Shown here one piece after another: positions 11,406 through 22,629 of a stretch of DNA of 64,000 nucleotides. The stretch covers positions 2,046,001-2,110,000 of the forward strand of contig OX596335.1 of NCBI GenBank assembly GCA_951394405.1. Reading direction: 5' to 3'. The stretch is from Coprinellus micaceus (lineage: Eukaryota; Basidiomycota; Agaricomycetes; Agaricales; Psathyrellaceae). Within the stretch, counting starts at the first letter, position 1, and each line of letters begins with the position of its first letter. Under the pieces are notes generated by a model. The model had not been told where the DNA came from. It was given only the letters and a program-made list of their open reading frames with translations, and ran no database searches. The position numbers were made by a program, and so were the translations under genes.

Positions 11406-14234
11406 ATGTCCTTCTCTGTAGCACAAGCGCTCGCCACATCCATGGGCGCCTGGATTGTATGGGGCCTCCTGAGGCGTCTCGTATTCAAAGGGCCGCTCGA
11501 TTCCATTCCTGGGCCTCCGCCAGAGTCGTGGCTGATGGGTAAGTCTGTTGGCTTGGGCGAACCATGAGCTGGTACTCGTGCTCACACCGTGCCCTGTACA
11601 GGAAATTTAGATCATTTCTTGGATTCAAATTCCTGGGCGTATATTGACAAAATAGTCAAGAAATGTAAGTCCGTCCTTGTGCGACCGCCCTTGTTTCGTC
11701 GGACTCCTTAGGGATTGTCGGAAATTTCCGAGAAGCCGTTTAAACGGCAGTTCCGTTGAGAAGCCGTAGACGGAGCGTTCAAGGGCGTTGGGAGCCCGGA
11801 ACGGCCCAAACCACCCCTTTGAACGGCTGTCAACAGGGGCTTCGACGGCCTTTTCGACGGCGATACCTTCAGTTTAACTCAGATTAAACGTACGTCGCGT
11901 TGAAAGGCGTTGATTCCGTTTACGGAAATTTCCGACAATGATCATTCTCCAGACGGCAGGGTTTGGCGTATCACTGGAGTGTTGAAGGTATGCGTAACGC
12001 GAAACGTTCGCACTTGAGGCTCATCCGAGTCCGACCTCTACAGGGTAGCTACCTCTTTGTTTATGACCCGAAGGCGCTCTACCACATGGTGGTCAAAGTA
12101 AGATGCTTGCCACTTGTCCCCTTCGAATTCGTTCAACCCGTGTCCCGATGTACGCCAAGTAATTGAATTCGCTGTGTGTAGGAGCAGGATGTGTTCGAAG
12201 AGTCCGAGGACCTACTTAGGTGAGTCTCGGACCGTATGTCAAGGCCAGTGCTGTGATGGTGACACTCTTCTCAATAGGCTAAATAGTAAAGTCTTCGGCG
12301 ACGGTCTGCTCGCAACTGTGGGTAAGCGGTAGCTCACAATTCGGAATTCCTCCCCTTTTAACGGAAAGCAAGGAAATCACCATCGCAAGCAGAGAAGGTT
12401 ACTCAACCCGGCATTCTCGGCCGCTCGGATGCGTGAATTGGGTACGCCTATACTTCTTGGGAAGGTTACAAGAACGCTGAGATTTCAATTTTAGTACCCA
12501 CTTTCTACAATGTCGTGCACAAGGTAAAATTGCGTCCTAACCCTCGGGGAGTCGCATTCTGATGCTACGCTTAGCTTGAAAGTTCAATTTCACAGCAAGT
12601 AGCCAACGGAGATACAGAGGTGTCCTAGTGGCTTTGATTTTCCCGAGATTCACAGCTGACGACCAGACGTTCAGATCGACATGTTGCACTGGATGTCGCG
12701 CACTGCATTGGAGCTGATTGGACAGAGTGGTTTTGGATACTCTTTCGACGACCTGGGACCTGAAACAGTCGAACACCCATATGCAACGTCCGCGAAGAGC
12801 TACTTGTAAGCCTCGATACGAATTTCCCAAATCATCGCCTCAAAGCATCCTTCATTTGCCCGGCAGTGCTGTCTCCAACGACCCAGGAATCCTGCTTGCG
12901 CGGTTCCTAATTTATCCCTACGTGCATAATATCGGATCCCCCAGTTTCCAACGAGCAGTGCTCAACATTCTGCCATGGCCGCGTCTGCACCAGCTAAGGG
13001 ACATCGTTGACGTCATGCAGAAAACCTCGTTGGAAATATTCGAATCGGCAAAGCAGTCGGTCAAAGATGGCAAGGACATCTCCGACAGACCTGGAGGCGG
13101 GAATGACATTATGAGCATCCTCAGTGAGTGATTCGCTTACAACCCTTTCATCAATGCGTGCTGAGAACGAATGATTTAGTTAAGGCCAATATGAATGCTT
13201 CTGATCAAGATAAGCTGCCCGACGATGAGCTAATAGCCCAAATATCGTGCGTATGCCCACAATGGATGCAATGTCAGTCACGGTGGCTGAGCATTTATTC
13301 TTCCAGTACCTTGACCCTTGCGGCGATGGATACGTCATCCAATGCATTGGCCCGCATTCTTGATCTCCTCAGCGAGCACAGTGAAGCACAAGAGAGACTC
13401 CGCCAAGAGGTAGCCGAGGCGTATGCGACTCACGGCGGAGACCTGGACTACGATACCTTGAATGGGCTCCCATTTATGGAGGCTGTTGTTCGAGAGTCTC
13501 TGAGATAGTGCGTTCCTGTGAACACATGCAGCACCGATATGACTCTGATGACAGGCCCTCAATTTAGCCATACACCAGTAGCTTACCTTCCTAGGCAGTA
13601 TGTCGCTCCTCCAGGATCATTGACTGATGCTCACTGGACGTCTCGCCTTGACCCACTTTAGGGCCACGCGCGACGCAATTCTGCCAGTCGCAACACCCAT
13701 CAAGGCACTCGATGGCCACGAAATCAACGAAATATTCATACCCAAGGGGCAGGAGATCTTCATCTCTCTCTTTGACTGCAACAGAGATCCCGAAATATGG
13801 GGCCCCGACGCTGAAGAGTGGAACCCTAATCGATGGCTCTCACCACTTCCTTTGTCGGTGACGGAGTCCCGTGTCCCGGGCATATATTCCAACCTGTAGG
13901 TCCACAGCCATTAGCGTTCACTATCACGTGTGCATAACGTGTGCATCTTAGGATGACCTTTCTCGGAGGCGGGCGAGCTTGCATTGGATTCAAATTCTCC
14001 CAACTCGAAATCAGTGCGCCGTTCTCAATCATCGAGCCCGAGGGTCTTAACCGAATGACCTTGCTTTCAGAAATTGTTCTCGGCATCTTAATTCGACGAT
14101 TCAAGTTTTCTCCGAGCGGGAAGAAGGTGGTCTGGCTGTGCAACGGTGTAACGCAACCAACAATCGATGACCCCAATCTTCCAGTCAATGGAAGACTGAA
14201 GACGCAATTGCCTCTCAAAGTCAGCGTAGTATAG
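11406..14234 (+). CDS. Cytochrome P450 monooxygenase (copy 2)
   Basis: Tandem paralogue of the preceding P450. The N-terminal anchor (ALATSMGAWIVWGLL) leads into SIPGPPPE. Exons then give NLDHFLDSNSWAYIDKIVKK, YGRVWRITGVLK, GSYLFVYDPKALYHMVVK and EQDVFEESEDLLR, all splice-compatible. The I-helix reads LAAMDTSSNAL, with Ala for the usual second Gly and Ser for the second Thr. ExxR is present as ESLR near 13495 and the heme loop FLGGGRACIG near 13960. The stop is at 14232-14234. The intron between KIVKK and YGRV is about 290 bp, far longer than its neighbours, because a MITE-like element sits in it (11714-11939). The donor and the acceptor just before ACGGCAGG are intact, so the coding frame is preserved. 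The substrate is unknown, and catalytic competence is likely but the I-helix changes are worth noting. Confidence 0.9.
11714..11939. mobile_element. MITE-like element in a P450 intron
   Basis: A 226-bp stretch is bounded by perfect 17-bp terminal inverted repeats: ATTGTCGGAAATTTCCG at 11714-11730 and its reverse complement at 11923-11939. The inner 12 bases of each repeat (CGGAAATTTCCG) are themselves a palindrome, and a second palindrome GCCGTTTAAACGGC lies just inside the left end. The interior has no ORF and is rich in GCCGTT/AACGG-type words. The TIRs, small size and lack of coding sequence suggest a non-autonomous DNA transposon. I see no convincing target-site duplication, so the exact ends may differ by a few bases. 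Confidence 0.75.
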
Positions 14235-14933
14235 GCTCCCTGTAGCAATGCCCCTACCATATCATCCGTACAGCGCCTCTTGTACTTCCTTTTTCCTTCC
14301 ATGAAACTCCCGGACCTCGCCAGCGCTTGGTCGAACATGGGCGCCTAAATTGGCTCATGGGTTAGGGTTTGGACATGCAGGGCCAGATCCGGTGGTTGTG
14401 GTTTCAACAATCTGCATGGCCGCACCGATTTGTTTGTTGACGTGCCCTTGGAATGAATTTCATTGGTTCAAACCCAGAGCGACGGTCAGGGCTGCATAAT
14501 CCCCACAATCGTGTCGGTGTGCTTGCGTATCATACCCATCGAGGCCTCAAGCACCACCCAACCCAAGCCCAACCAAACACGCAGACGGCCTGGCGACGCG
14601 GTCGAAGAGCATCTACAACAACCTCCAGTGATGCCGAACGAACGATCACCATCCTGGAGGCCTTTGCGACGGTGGAAACATTTATCTTCGAATTCAACGC
14701 ACAGCTTCTCTTATTTATCCGGACTGGTGGCAAGGATGCACCTAGGTGCGATAGTACAAGCAACCTATCTAGAGTTCCTGGAAGTTGGGTCATTCAAAGC
14801 GCTCCTTGGTAACTCTGAAGCTGTGACTAGCATTATCCCGGACCTGATACCTTGGCTGGAGAGTCGGGATGGGCTCTTCAAAGCCTTTATCTTCGTAGTT
14901 TTATTTTATGTTTGTTTTGAACGCATATTTGTG
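14235..14933. other. Intergenic, P450 3' region to tRNA
   Basis: About 700 bp. Two overlapping plus-strand frames of 119 and 168 codons (from 14453/14463) run toward the tRNA, and the longer one enters it, so I do not accept them as genes. A sequence with ATGGGCGCCTAAATTGGC at 14337 resembles one at 22169. Confidence 0.35.
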
Positions 14934-15037
14934 GGCGAGATGGCCGAGCGGTCTAAGGCGCCAGACTAAGGATCAGGACATTCCATGTCCACTACATCTG
15001 GTCCGAAAGGGCGTGGGTTCGAATCCCACTCTCGTCA
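14934..15037 (+). tRNA. tRNA-Leu (anticodon AAG) with intron
   Basis: The acceptor stem GGCGAGA (14934-14940) pairs with TCTCGTC (15030-15036), with one G-U pair, and the discriminator is A at 15037. The anticodon stem CCAGA/TCTGG (14961-14965 and 14997-15001) encloses a loop C-T-AAG-G-A. A 24-nt intron (14972-14995) lies after position 37, the canonical place. The T arm is GTGGG-TTCGAAT-CCCAC, and a long variable arm (TCCGAAAGGGC region) fits the class II tRNA-Leu shape. Anticodon AAG would read CUU and, as inosine, CUC. Confidence 0.93.
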
Positions 15038-15630
15038 GATATTTTCCCCCTCATTATTCATATGAGAAATGCGCTGGAGAACTCAGAAGGTACTACGAGC
15101 AAGGCATGAATGATAACCGATGAAAGTTGGTCGATAGGGCATGGATGAATCTACTTTTTCGATCGCGCGGTCGCGATTAAATGATTTCGCCAGAGCATTG
15201 CACAATGCAACCTCGGCGCTCCCCGTCGTCCGTGTTCTCCTGCTTTATAATGCTTACTTGGTTTTGAAGACGAGAAACCTTGCCTTTCGGTGCAGATCGC
15301 AGTGGAGAGAAAAACAAAAACTTCCTGACTCAAGGGCCCGTCACACCCACATGATGTCAACGATCGCGTCTGCCCACCGAGCATGGCGAGAGGACCAGAC
15401 TACGATGGCACAAGAGGGAAATGCAGATAACCACCTTCTGCTGAGCAGATTAGGCACATATGTTTTAACTCCAGGTTACCCCATCGACGACCCAGGATTG
15501 CAATTTCGAGCTTCTGAACTACACATACCCCAGTGCCACCCGCCCAGATCTGATAAAGTCATCGAGAGATATTGGTTTTACAACACACAACACAAACCCA
15601 TATATTGCGACGCGAACTGCAAGCAGTACC

Positions 15631-17691
15631 CTAGTATCGCCCACCTCGGCGGTACCCATAACCTCCACCAGGACCAGACCGACCACCATCCCTGTCACGC
15701 CAATCTCTGTTGTCCCGACCATCCCTGTCGCGATCGCGATCCCTCCCATCTCGACCTGCCCAATCATCCCTTCCACCACGACCGTACCCATTTGAACCAC
15801 CGTCGTGATATCCACGGGACGGTGGCTCGTCCCTGCCACCACCTCCAGCACCACCGCCAAATCCGGGGATCGCATAGTCTTCTGCATCTCCGTGTCCATC
15901 ATTGTCGTGTTGTCCATAAGGACGATCTTCCCTACCGGGACCGTTATCGTATCCACTATACCCTCTTGGCTGTCCATCTTTATCCCGATCATCGTCCTGT
16001 CTTCCCCATCCTCCAGAGTTCGCACCTGCTCCACTCCCACCAAGACCCCCGAACCCAGCCCCACCAGCCCCCCCTCCCCCGCCAAATCCAGGTACGAAGG
16101 CCTCGTCCTCCTCGTCCTGACCCGACGTGTCCACTGTATCGGGGGGCTTCTCTCCACCTCCCGAAAACACTGATGTTGCATCTCCAGGCCGCTCTCGACT
16201 CCAGAACCGTGTCGTATGGTCGTTCGATCCGCTCACCAAGATATGACCCAAGGGGTGGTACGTCAGTGCCCACACATTCGAATCGTGGGCCTGCGACAGT
16301 GTTGCGCGAGGAGTTGAGACGATGGGGTTGTGTACACTGAAGTCGCCAGGGGTGCTGGCGTTCACGGGCAGAGGGGTACTTCCGGGAGCAACGCCATTTG
16401 CCGCACCCACCACGGCCATACTGTCGGACGAGACGTCCACATTGGAGAGGTCCCAGTGGAGGATGGCGCCTTCGGAGCCACCGGAAACAATCACGGGGTG
16501 GAAAGGGTGCCATGCAACCGAGCAGACTTCCTTCTTGTGGCCCTTGAGCACCCTGAACTCCCTCATCGCGCGAATGTCGAATACACGAACAGTCTGGTCC
16601 CGTGATGCTGTCGCGACGAGATTCCCGTTTGGTGACCACGACAGGGCTTGAATTGTGTTCTTATGTTGATGCAGCGTCGAAAGACAAGTTCCCGTCCGCG
16701 GGTCCCAGAACTTGACCTGGCTATCCTTGCTCCCCGACACAATGAGTCCCTTTGTCGGGTGCCATTCTACACATTTCACATCCCATCCATGTCCAGACAG
16801 CACGCTTTCAAACCGACTTTCGGCAAATGACCAGATCCTCAAGCTGGAGTCGTCGCTGGCGGTCGCGAAGCGCTGGTCGTCTGGACTGAAACTGATCCCC
16901 CGAATGGCTTCTTTCGATTGGGAACCCTGCCATGCGGTCAAGTTGTTCATGTTGGGTTCGAAGTATTTGATAATGCCGCTTTTGTCTGAGGAGGCGAGGT
17001 AGGCGCCGGAATGGGTAAAGCGCATTGCGCAGATGGCGGTGTCATGAGCTTGGAGGATCGTTTCAAAGTTAAAGGTGAGACCATTCCAGAGAGTGAATTC
17101 CCCGCTCGTTGATCCAGTGAGAATACGACGAGCTTCCGGCGTCCACTAAAACAGTTTAGTGTTTATTTCGATAGAAAAGACGGGCAAACGTACGGTCACG
17201 ACGTTAACAGGGCAGCGAATCTTATTCGTTGATGTATGAACGAATTTGGTGCACAATGAAGTCGAGGCGTTGTCTGGATATGCTTTTGGTGGTAGCAGCT
17301 GTTCGTACGTTAGACTTGGAAATTTCCGTAGCAGTGAGCCTCACGTCGATGATGTATGGGGGGCTGGGTCGCAAATGAGGGAGATAGGTTGGGTTCGGTC
17401 TGAGCTTCCTGGACTTGGCTTATTCTCAGCTGTGAACAGGACAGTATCGAAGAGCCTCACTAGTGCCCAACGACCCATTCCACCATTGTAGTCCACCGTT
17501 CGACGCGGTCGTGTCTTCTTGACAATCTTTCCTTCCAACAACTGCTTTGCGATGAAGTCTTCTTGGAGTCGTGCGTCCTCGTTCGATGGGGGCTGAGGTT
17601 CTGAGAGATAACGTTTCGGGGTCCATTCGAGGTGTGACAGTGCATGAGGCTTCGGTATCGACTTTGTTGGGAGCAGAATAGGTAAAGACAT
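15631..17691 (-). CDS. PFS2: Polyadenylation factor subunit 2 (WD40, Pfs2/WDR33)
   Basis: Scaffold WD40 protein of the nuclear cleavage and polyadenylation factor that helps recognise the AAUAAA signal. The start at 17691 (MSLPILLPTKSIPKP) leads into the family signature RRTVDYNGGMGRWALV. A short intron, then RKLRPNPTYLPHL and a further intron, precede the exon with NKIRCPVNVVTWTPEARR. A long 3' exon (17025-15631) carries the repeats, for example GHGWDVKCVEWHPTKGLIVS, SGSKDSQVKFWDPRTGTCLS and GHKKEVCSVAWHPFHPVIVS; about seven WD repeats can be counted. The last 130 or so residues are a Gly/Arg/Asp-rich tail ending YGYRRGGRY, an RGG-like low-complexity tail of the kind known from metazoan WDR33. 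A 399-codon antisense ORF over this tail is a composition artefact. Confidence 0.93.
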
Positions 17692-19053
17692 GGTTTTGAC
17701 CTCGGCGCAGGAAGCCGTCGGTGGGCTCCGCTTGGACAGCTTGACCGTGGGTTGGAAGTGCCTTTTGTGTGAAGCACCAGCCTCTAATACCGAGTGATAT
17801 TCACAATAGTGAATTAGCTTCAAGCTGTGGTTGTTCAATTGCAAGTTGGAAGTGAGCCCAATCAGCCCAAGCAAACGCGGAAGGAAGCGGCAAACACAGG
17901 CAAACAGCCACGTGCTCCAAGCTTGGGCGCTTAGTGACTCCCTTCAGTGCCAGTGCACTCTACCCCCATCTCTTTGGCATGGGCGGCAGGTGTATCCTTG
18001 TGAATCTCTAAAACCTTCCATGCGGTCGGAATACATTTGAATTGTTGACGCAGCCGCTCACGAGGACGTCGTGGAATTGCCAGGAGTTGCATTCAATTTC
18101 ATTCTGTACAACTAGTAAGACGATCCGACCACACCACACGGTTTCTTCGCGGTGCGGGTGAAGCTTTCACCGACACTATCTACAGATATTCTATGGTATT
18201 CTATCCCAGTGCATTCGTGCCGACAGCCTCTCTTTTGACCCCAGCAGATCATACCACCACAGCACGAACTTCCACAGCCCACACTCAGAATCCCACCAAA
18301 TCGCTTTGGCTCAGCCCCCATCGGCATGCAATCTCACATCGATGGATGTATTCTATCCTGGTCGACAGATCTTCTCCCATGCCACCTTTAATCAAGCCAC
18401 CCCTTTTTCACTCGATTGTCGAGTGCATGGGTCCCAGTGGAAATGGGAAGGATTCCACCATTTGAAGCATCACACGCACTGCTGTATCACCAATACATGG
18501 GACATAAGCTCTCAGAAGAACAGGGAGCTGTTTCCGGCTATTTTTCTTCCATTTCACCCTCTTTATGTGTGTCTATTGTCCATTTTATATCAAACTGCGG
18601 CAGCCATATGCGCCTCGCGAAGCCAGAAGACGGCTCCGTGAGACGTATTTCCAGCATTGACGTTCGCGGTGTCATCAGTTTAAAAGAGGAACACCGTAGG
18701 CTACCATGGATTGTGGTCGTCTTGGGTGTGCAGAAGCACGATACCAAGGTTCTTGGTCGGCACCCATGGAGGAAAGATGGCAGGGAGCGAAGTTCAAGGA
18801 CTCTGAATCGTCCAGGCCTGTTCCCGATGCTGTCTCCGCTCAGGAGGCCGGTGCTCACCTTCTTCGCTCCAGTGGTAGATACGGACAGGCCGGCGTAATT
18901 CTCATTGTCATGGTCCGTGGCTAGGAGCTGAGATACGCCAAAACATAAATTAATGCTAGGTATCGCCAACCGGTGTGAGAGCAGGCCAGCGTATAATACA
19001 GTATAAGATGTAACTTCCAAGGAGTACATGCAGAGGTGAAATCCGAAGGGTTA
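17692..19053. other. Intergenic between divergent/convergent neighbours, unsupported ORFs
   Basis: 1.36 kb between the PFS2 start and the end of P450 copy 3. It includes the PFS2 promoter. Plus-strand ORFs of 90-160 codons near 18200-18900 have no recognisable features. A possible two-exon minus ORF (19029-18675) is described under findings. A GGGCGCTTA motif lies at 17925-17933. Confidence 0.35.
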
Positions 19054-21552
19054 CTAAGCGAGGCTCACTCGCATAGGCAACTGGAGCTTCCTCTCTCCAA
19101 TCTCGTTCCGCTCAGCATCCTCTGTGGTTGGCTGCATAATCCCATTCAACTGCCACATGACCTTTTGGCCCGTTGGCTCGAACTTGAACGATCGGATGAG
19201 AGTGCTTAAAACGACCTCTACCCAAAGGGAAGCATGGACGTCAATATGTGTCAACGGGGACGTCTGGAGGTCTGACGTACTCATCTCGAGCTGAGAGAAC
19301 TTGAATCCAATGCAGGACCTTGAGCCGCCGATGAAGGTCATCCTTTATCACAGTAAGGTCAAGTCAACAGCCACCTCGAAAACATTATTCCTGACTTACA
19401 CGTGAGAGTAGACCCCAGGTACCTTCGCATCGGTGAGTGACTGCGGGAGGGGGTTCAACCATCGCTCAGGCTTCCATTCTTCTGCGTCGGGCCCCCATAT
19501 CGCCGTATCGCGGTTGCAGTGGATGAGTGAGACCACAATGCGAGTGTCTTTGGGAATGAAAATCTCAGATATTTCGCTTCCGTCAAGGCCAACAATCGGT
19601 TTCGACAGGGGCATCACCGCATCCTGCCTGACTCTGAAGGGTAAAAATGCCATCGACGATCAGTACCGCCCGCTTGGATTGGGGTTACCCACTCACTGTC
19701 GTCCAATGAGTGGTGCTGGAGCGTAGCTAGATTGGATGGTGAGAGGGTGTCAGTCACATAGAAGGAGCTGAAGGATAGTCCCCGTTCACTCACAGCCGAA
19801 GTGTCTCCCTGCAAATAGCATCCATATATGGAAGAGCCATAATCGTATCGAAGTCCAGGTCACCTCCTTGTTCCTCGTAGGCTTGGGTAACCTCTTGACG
19901 GAGCTTCTCCTGGGCGCCCGGGTGGCGGCCGAGAATCTCAAGCGTTCTTGCCAACGCATTGGATGTCGTATCCGTGGCAGCAAAGACAAAGGTTGCTATT
20001 TGGCCCAAGAGCTCGTCATCTGGCAACCTATCCTCTTCGGATGCGTTCATGTTGGCCTTGACTGTCACACCAGTCAGCTTTGGGCGTCCGAAAGGCACAA
20101 AACGAGACTGCCTACCGAGAATGCTCATGATATCTTTCCCACCTCCAACTCTGCTGGACATATCCTTGCCCTCTGCAACGTCTCGCTTGGTCCGTTCAAA
20201 TATTTCGGTCGACGTCGCGTGCAAAGTATCCACCATATCACGAAGGTCGTGCAGAGCAGGCCATGGCAGGGCGTTAACCACCGCGCGTTGGAAGGCCGGC
20301 GTACCCCAGTCGAAGACGATATGGTGAATCGACAGACGTGCTACGGCAATGAAACCAGTGTTCACGGCTCGGCTTTCCGCGAATGGTCAGCAAACGACCA
20401 CAAGATAAGGGTGAAAGAGGTCTCACAATAAATCTTTCACAGCAGCGCCGACAGGGTGTTCCTTCCGACCGGGCTCAAGATTGTCGAAGGAGTGGCCGAA
20501 ACCACTTTGTCCGATGAGCTCAAGCGCAGTGCGGGCCATCCATTGGAGCATATTGATCTGAGAGCCCGTTTGTCAGGGCACTACGCTCTCTACTAGTCGC
20601 AGTAACGTACCGATTCTTGACCCTCAGAGACTTGCTTCGCAACGCCATCCCGAAGCTACGTTGTGATTAGAGTGATGCGCAGACTAGATGTTGGGCATAT
20701 TACCTTGTGCGCCACAGCGTAGAATGTGGGCGCTAAAACCTTGTCAGTAACCTACGCTTGAATACGGCGGCTGTAACGCACTCATATCGCGCATGTGCGC
20801 ACTAGAGAAGACCGGGTTAAGCATCTTCCTCTGCTTCTTGTGTACATCACCTATCCTCTCGTTACTACCTTCTTCGGGATGCCTTGAGATTGGTTGAACT
20901 CACCCAAAGTCGCGATCAAACCCTTTCCGAAGACTCGGTGGTTTGTTCTAAGGACGAGGAAAGGGATGGGTCCCAGATACGCCAATTTATAAATATACGG
21001 CTTACTGAAGAAAGTCTTGCGCCTCCTCGTAAATGTGTTGATCCTAGATTTCTTTGAGCGATCCATATCATTCGAGAGGGAGAACTTCTGTACCTTGAGA
21101 AAGATATGTTGAAGCGCCTTAGGATCATAGACATATATAGACCGTGACTGTCAGGGTGTTAGAAGGAGGGTAACCCGCCCATACGATTGGCCGTGCCTTC
21201 AAGAACGACGTCCAGCTGAACACTCTCCCATCTATCACGCCAAGTTTAATGTCTTCACATCAACACACGAGCGCTGACATGGACAACTCACATTTCTTCA
21301 CACACTCTTCGTGGAATTCCCAGTTGTCCTTGTCCAGCAGTTGTGCCAGGTTACCTATCCAGCGCCCATAGCATCAGCGCGACGTCAACCTCGAAAGTGG
21401 CACACGAAGTCACCTGTAAGCCATGTATCCGGAGGAGGCCCAGGAATATTGGCGAATGGGTCTTTGGAGAAGGCAAACCTGAGCAACTTCCACACGAACC
21501 ACGTCCCGGCGCAGATTGCCAGAGGCTGCAAGATGGGAATGGCAGACGACAT
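19054..21552 (-). CDS. Cytochrome P450 monooxygenase (copy 3, inverted)
   Basis: Third intact member of the local P450 family, on the opposite strand. The start at 21552 encodes MSSAIPILQPLAICAGTW and a hydrophobic anchor, then NIPGPPPDTW. Exons follow the same order as in copies 1 and 2: GNLAQLLDKDNWEFHEECVK near 21355-21295, DGRVFSWTSFLK near 21220, YVYDPKALQHIF near 21130, the central exon ending at 19790, and the C-terminal exons. The I-helix is AATDTTSNAL (Ala for the second Gly), the K-helix ETLRL, the PERW motif lies in the exon at 19653-19396, and the heme loop is FIGGSRSCIG near 19335-19305. The C-terminus ERKLQLPMRVSLA has its stop at 19054-19056. By visible similarity it is closer to copy 1 than to copy 2, for example in WQLNGIMQPTTEDAE against WQMNGITQPTTEDAE. 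The substrate is unknown. Confidence 0.92.
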
Positions 21553-22629
21553 CCCAGGTGTTGGTGGAGCTTGGACGGCAATGTGGGCGCCCTCTCTTTA
21601 TATGAGATGAGTTCGACGTGGGATTAGATCGAGCCTCGAGGGGAGCGTTTGCCTGCGTTTGCCTGATGAAATCCGCGTGTATATGTACCTAGACACAGAT
21701 CGCGAGCAGATGTAAAACAGATGGCACAGCAGAAGACTCTTCGGTGACGTGAAGCTTGGTAGTGCTTGGTATGATGGTGACAGAGTTACGAGCTTCTCTC
21801 TGATATTGAGATCAAGTCGACCAGGGTTCCCGGTGTTGTACGAGATTGTGCGCACAGAAGACATAAGGAACGCTGACAACTTTGTGAGAGCGGATTGGCG
21901 GACGTTTGATTATCGAAGACTTGAGACTGTGCGCCGACGTAAAACACCTCGAATGAGGCCTCCCCGATCCCGAATGGGTCTATATGACAGAATTCTTGAT
22001 GTTTGGCCAGTCAAAATGGCGCTCGAGAACTCGGGCGAGACCTGCGAGCGGTACGAAACAAAGGACGAGTTGACTCTGGAAGTCCACGCCGACAACACCC
22101 ATCAGCGCTGATTCAGATGGCTGCCAGTGGCATGCGACGTCGGACTCAATGGGCAACACTCCACCAGTATGGGCGCTTAAATTAGCCTTACCCGACGTAT
22201 GAATAGCCATTTGTACCCCCATCACCCTCTGGTAACGTAGATTACAGGTCCCTGCGCCAAGTTGCACATGTGCTATGTACCAAACTTAGAATAGGATGGA
22301 CCTTGGACATTTGTTGAGGAAGTGTTCTAAGATTCTCAACTAGGAAACGGGGATCTTGCCAGAATATTGCCACGGTTCACATCGACTCCGACTCGCCCTA
22401 CGCCATGAATCGTCCTCGATTAAAAGCGCGGAACCTGGGACTCCATACCGCCCTCCGAGAACGGGGTAGCGAGTAGAAGGCTGGAGAGGCCCTTGGAAAT
22501 ATTCAGAATGGCTTCAAAATTCAAATTGCCGACAGGAACACAGCCATCAGCCGGAGTCAATTCCGGGCAACTGTGCCGCTGCAGCCCTTTACCCTCTTCC
22601 GACCTTGATCTCCTCCCTCCACGACCAGG
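21553..22629. other. Intergenic between P450 copy 3 and VPS4
   Basis: About 1.08 kb shared as promoter space between two divergent genes. One plus-strand ORF of 120 codons (21749-22111) has no recognisable domain. A GGGCGCTTA motif lies at 22171-22179. No RNA gene seen. Confidence 0.35.

Noticed and set aside
11711..11722. TTAGGG word at the MITE left flank as a telomere relic
   Set aside because: A single unit at 11708-11713; no tandem array.
14455..14480. B-box-like word GGTTCAAACCC near 14464
   Set aside because: No matching T stem, A box or acceptor stem around it, so not a tRNA.
14463..14969. 168-codon plus ORF running into the tRNA-Leu
   Set aside because: It ends inside the tRNA gene and has no domain features.
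15141..16340. 399-codon plus-strand ORF rich in His/Pro/Arg
   Set aside because: Exactly antisense to the Gly/Arg/Asp-rich tail of PFS2; the repeat-biased composition keeps the opposite frame open.
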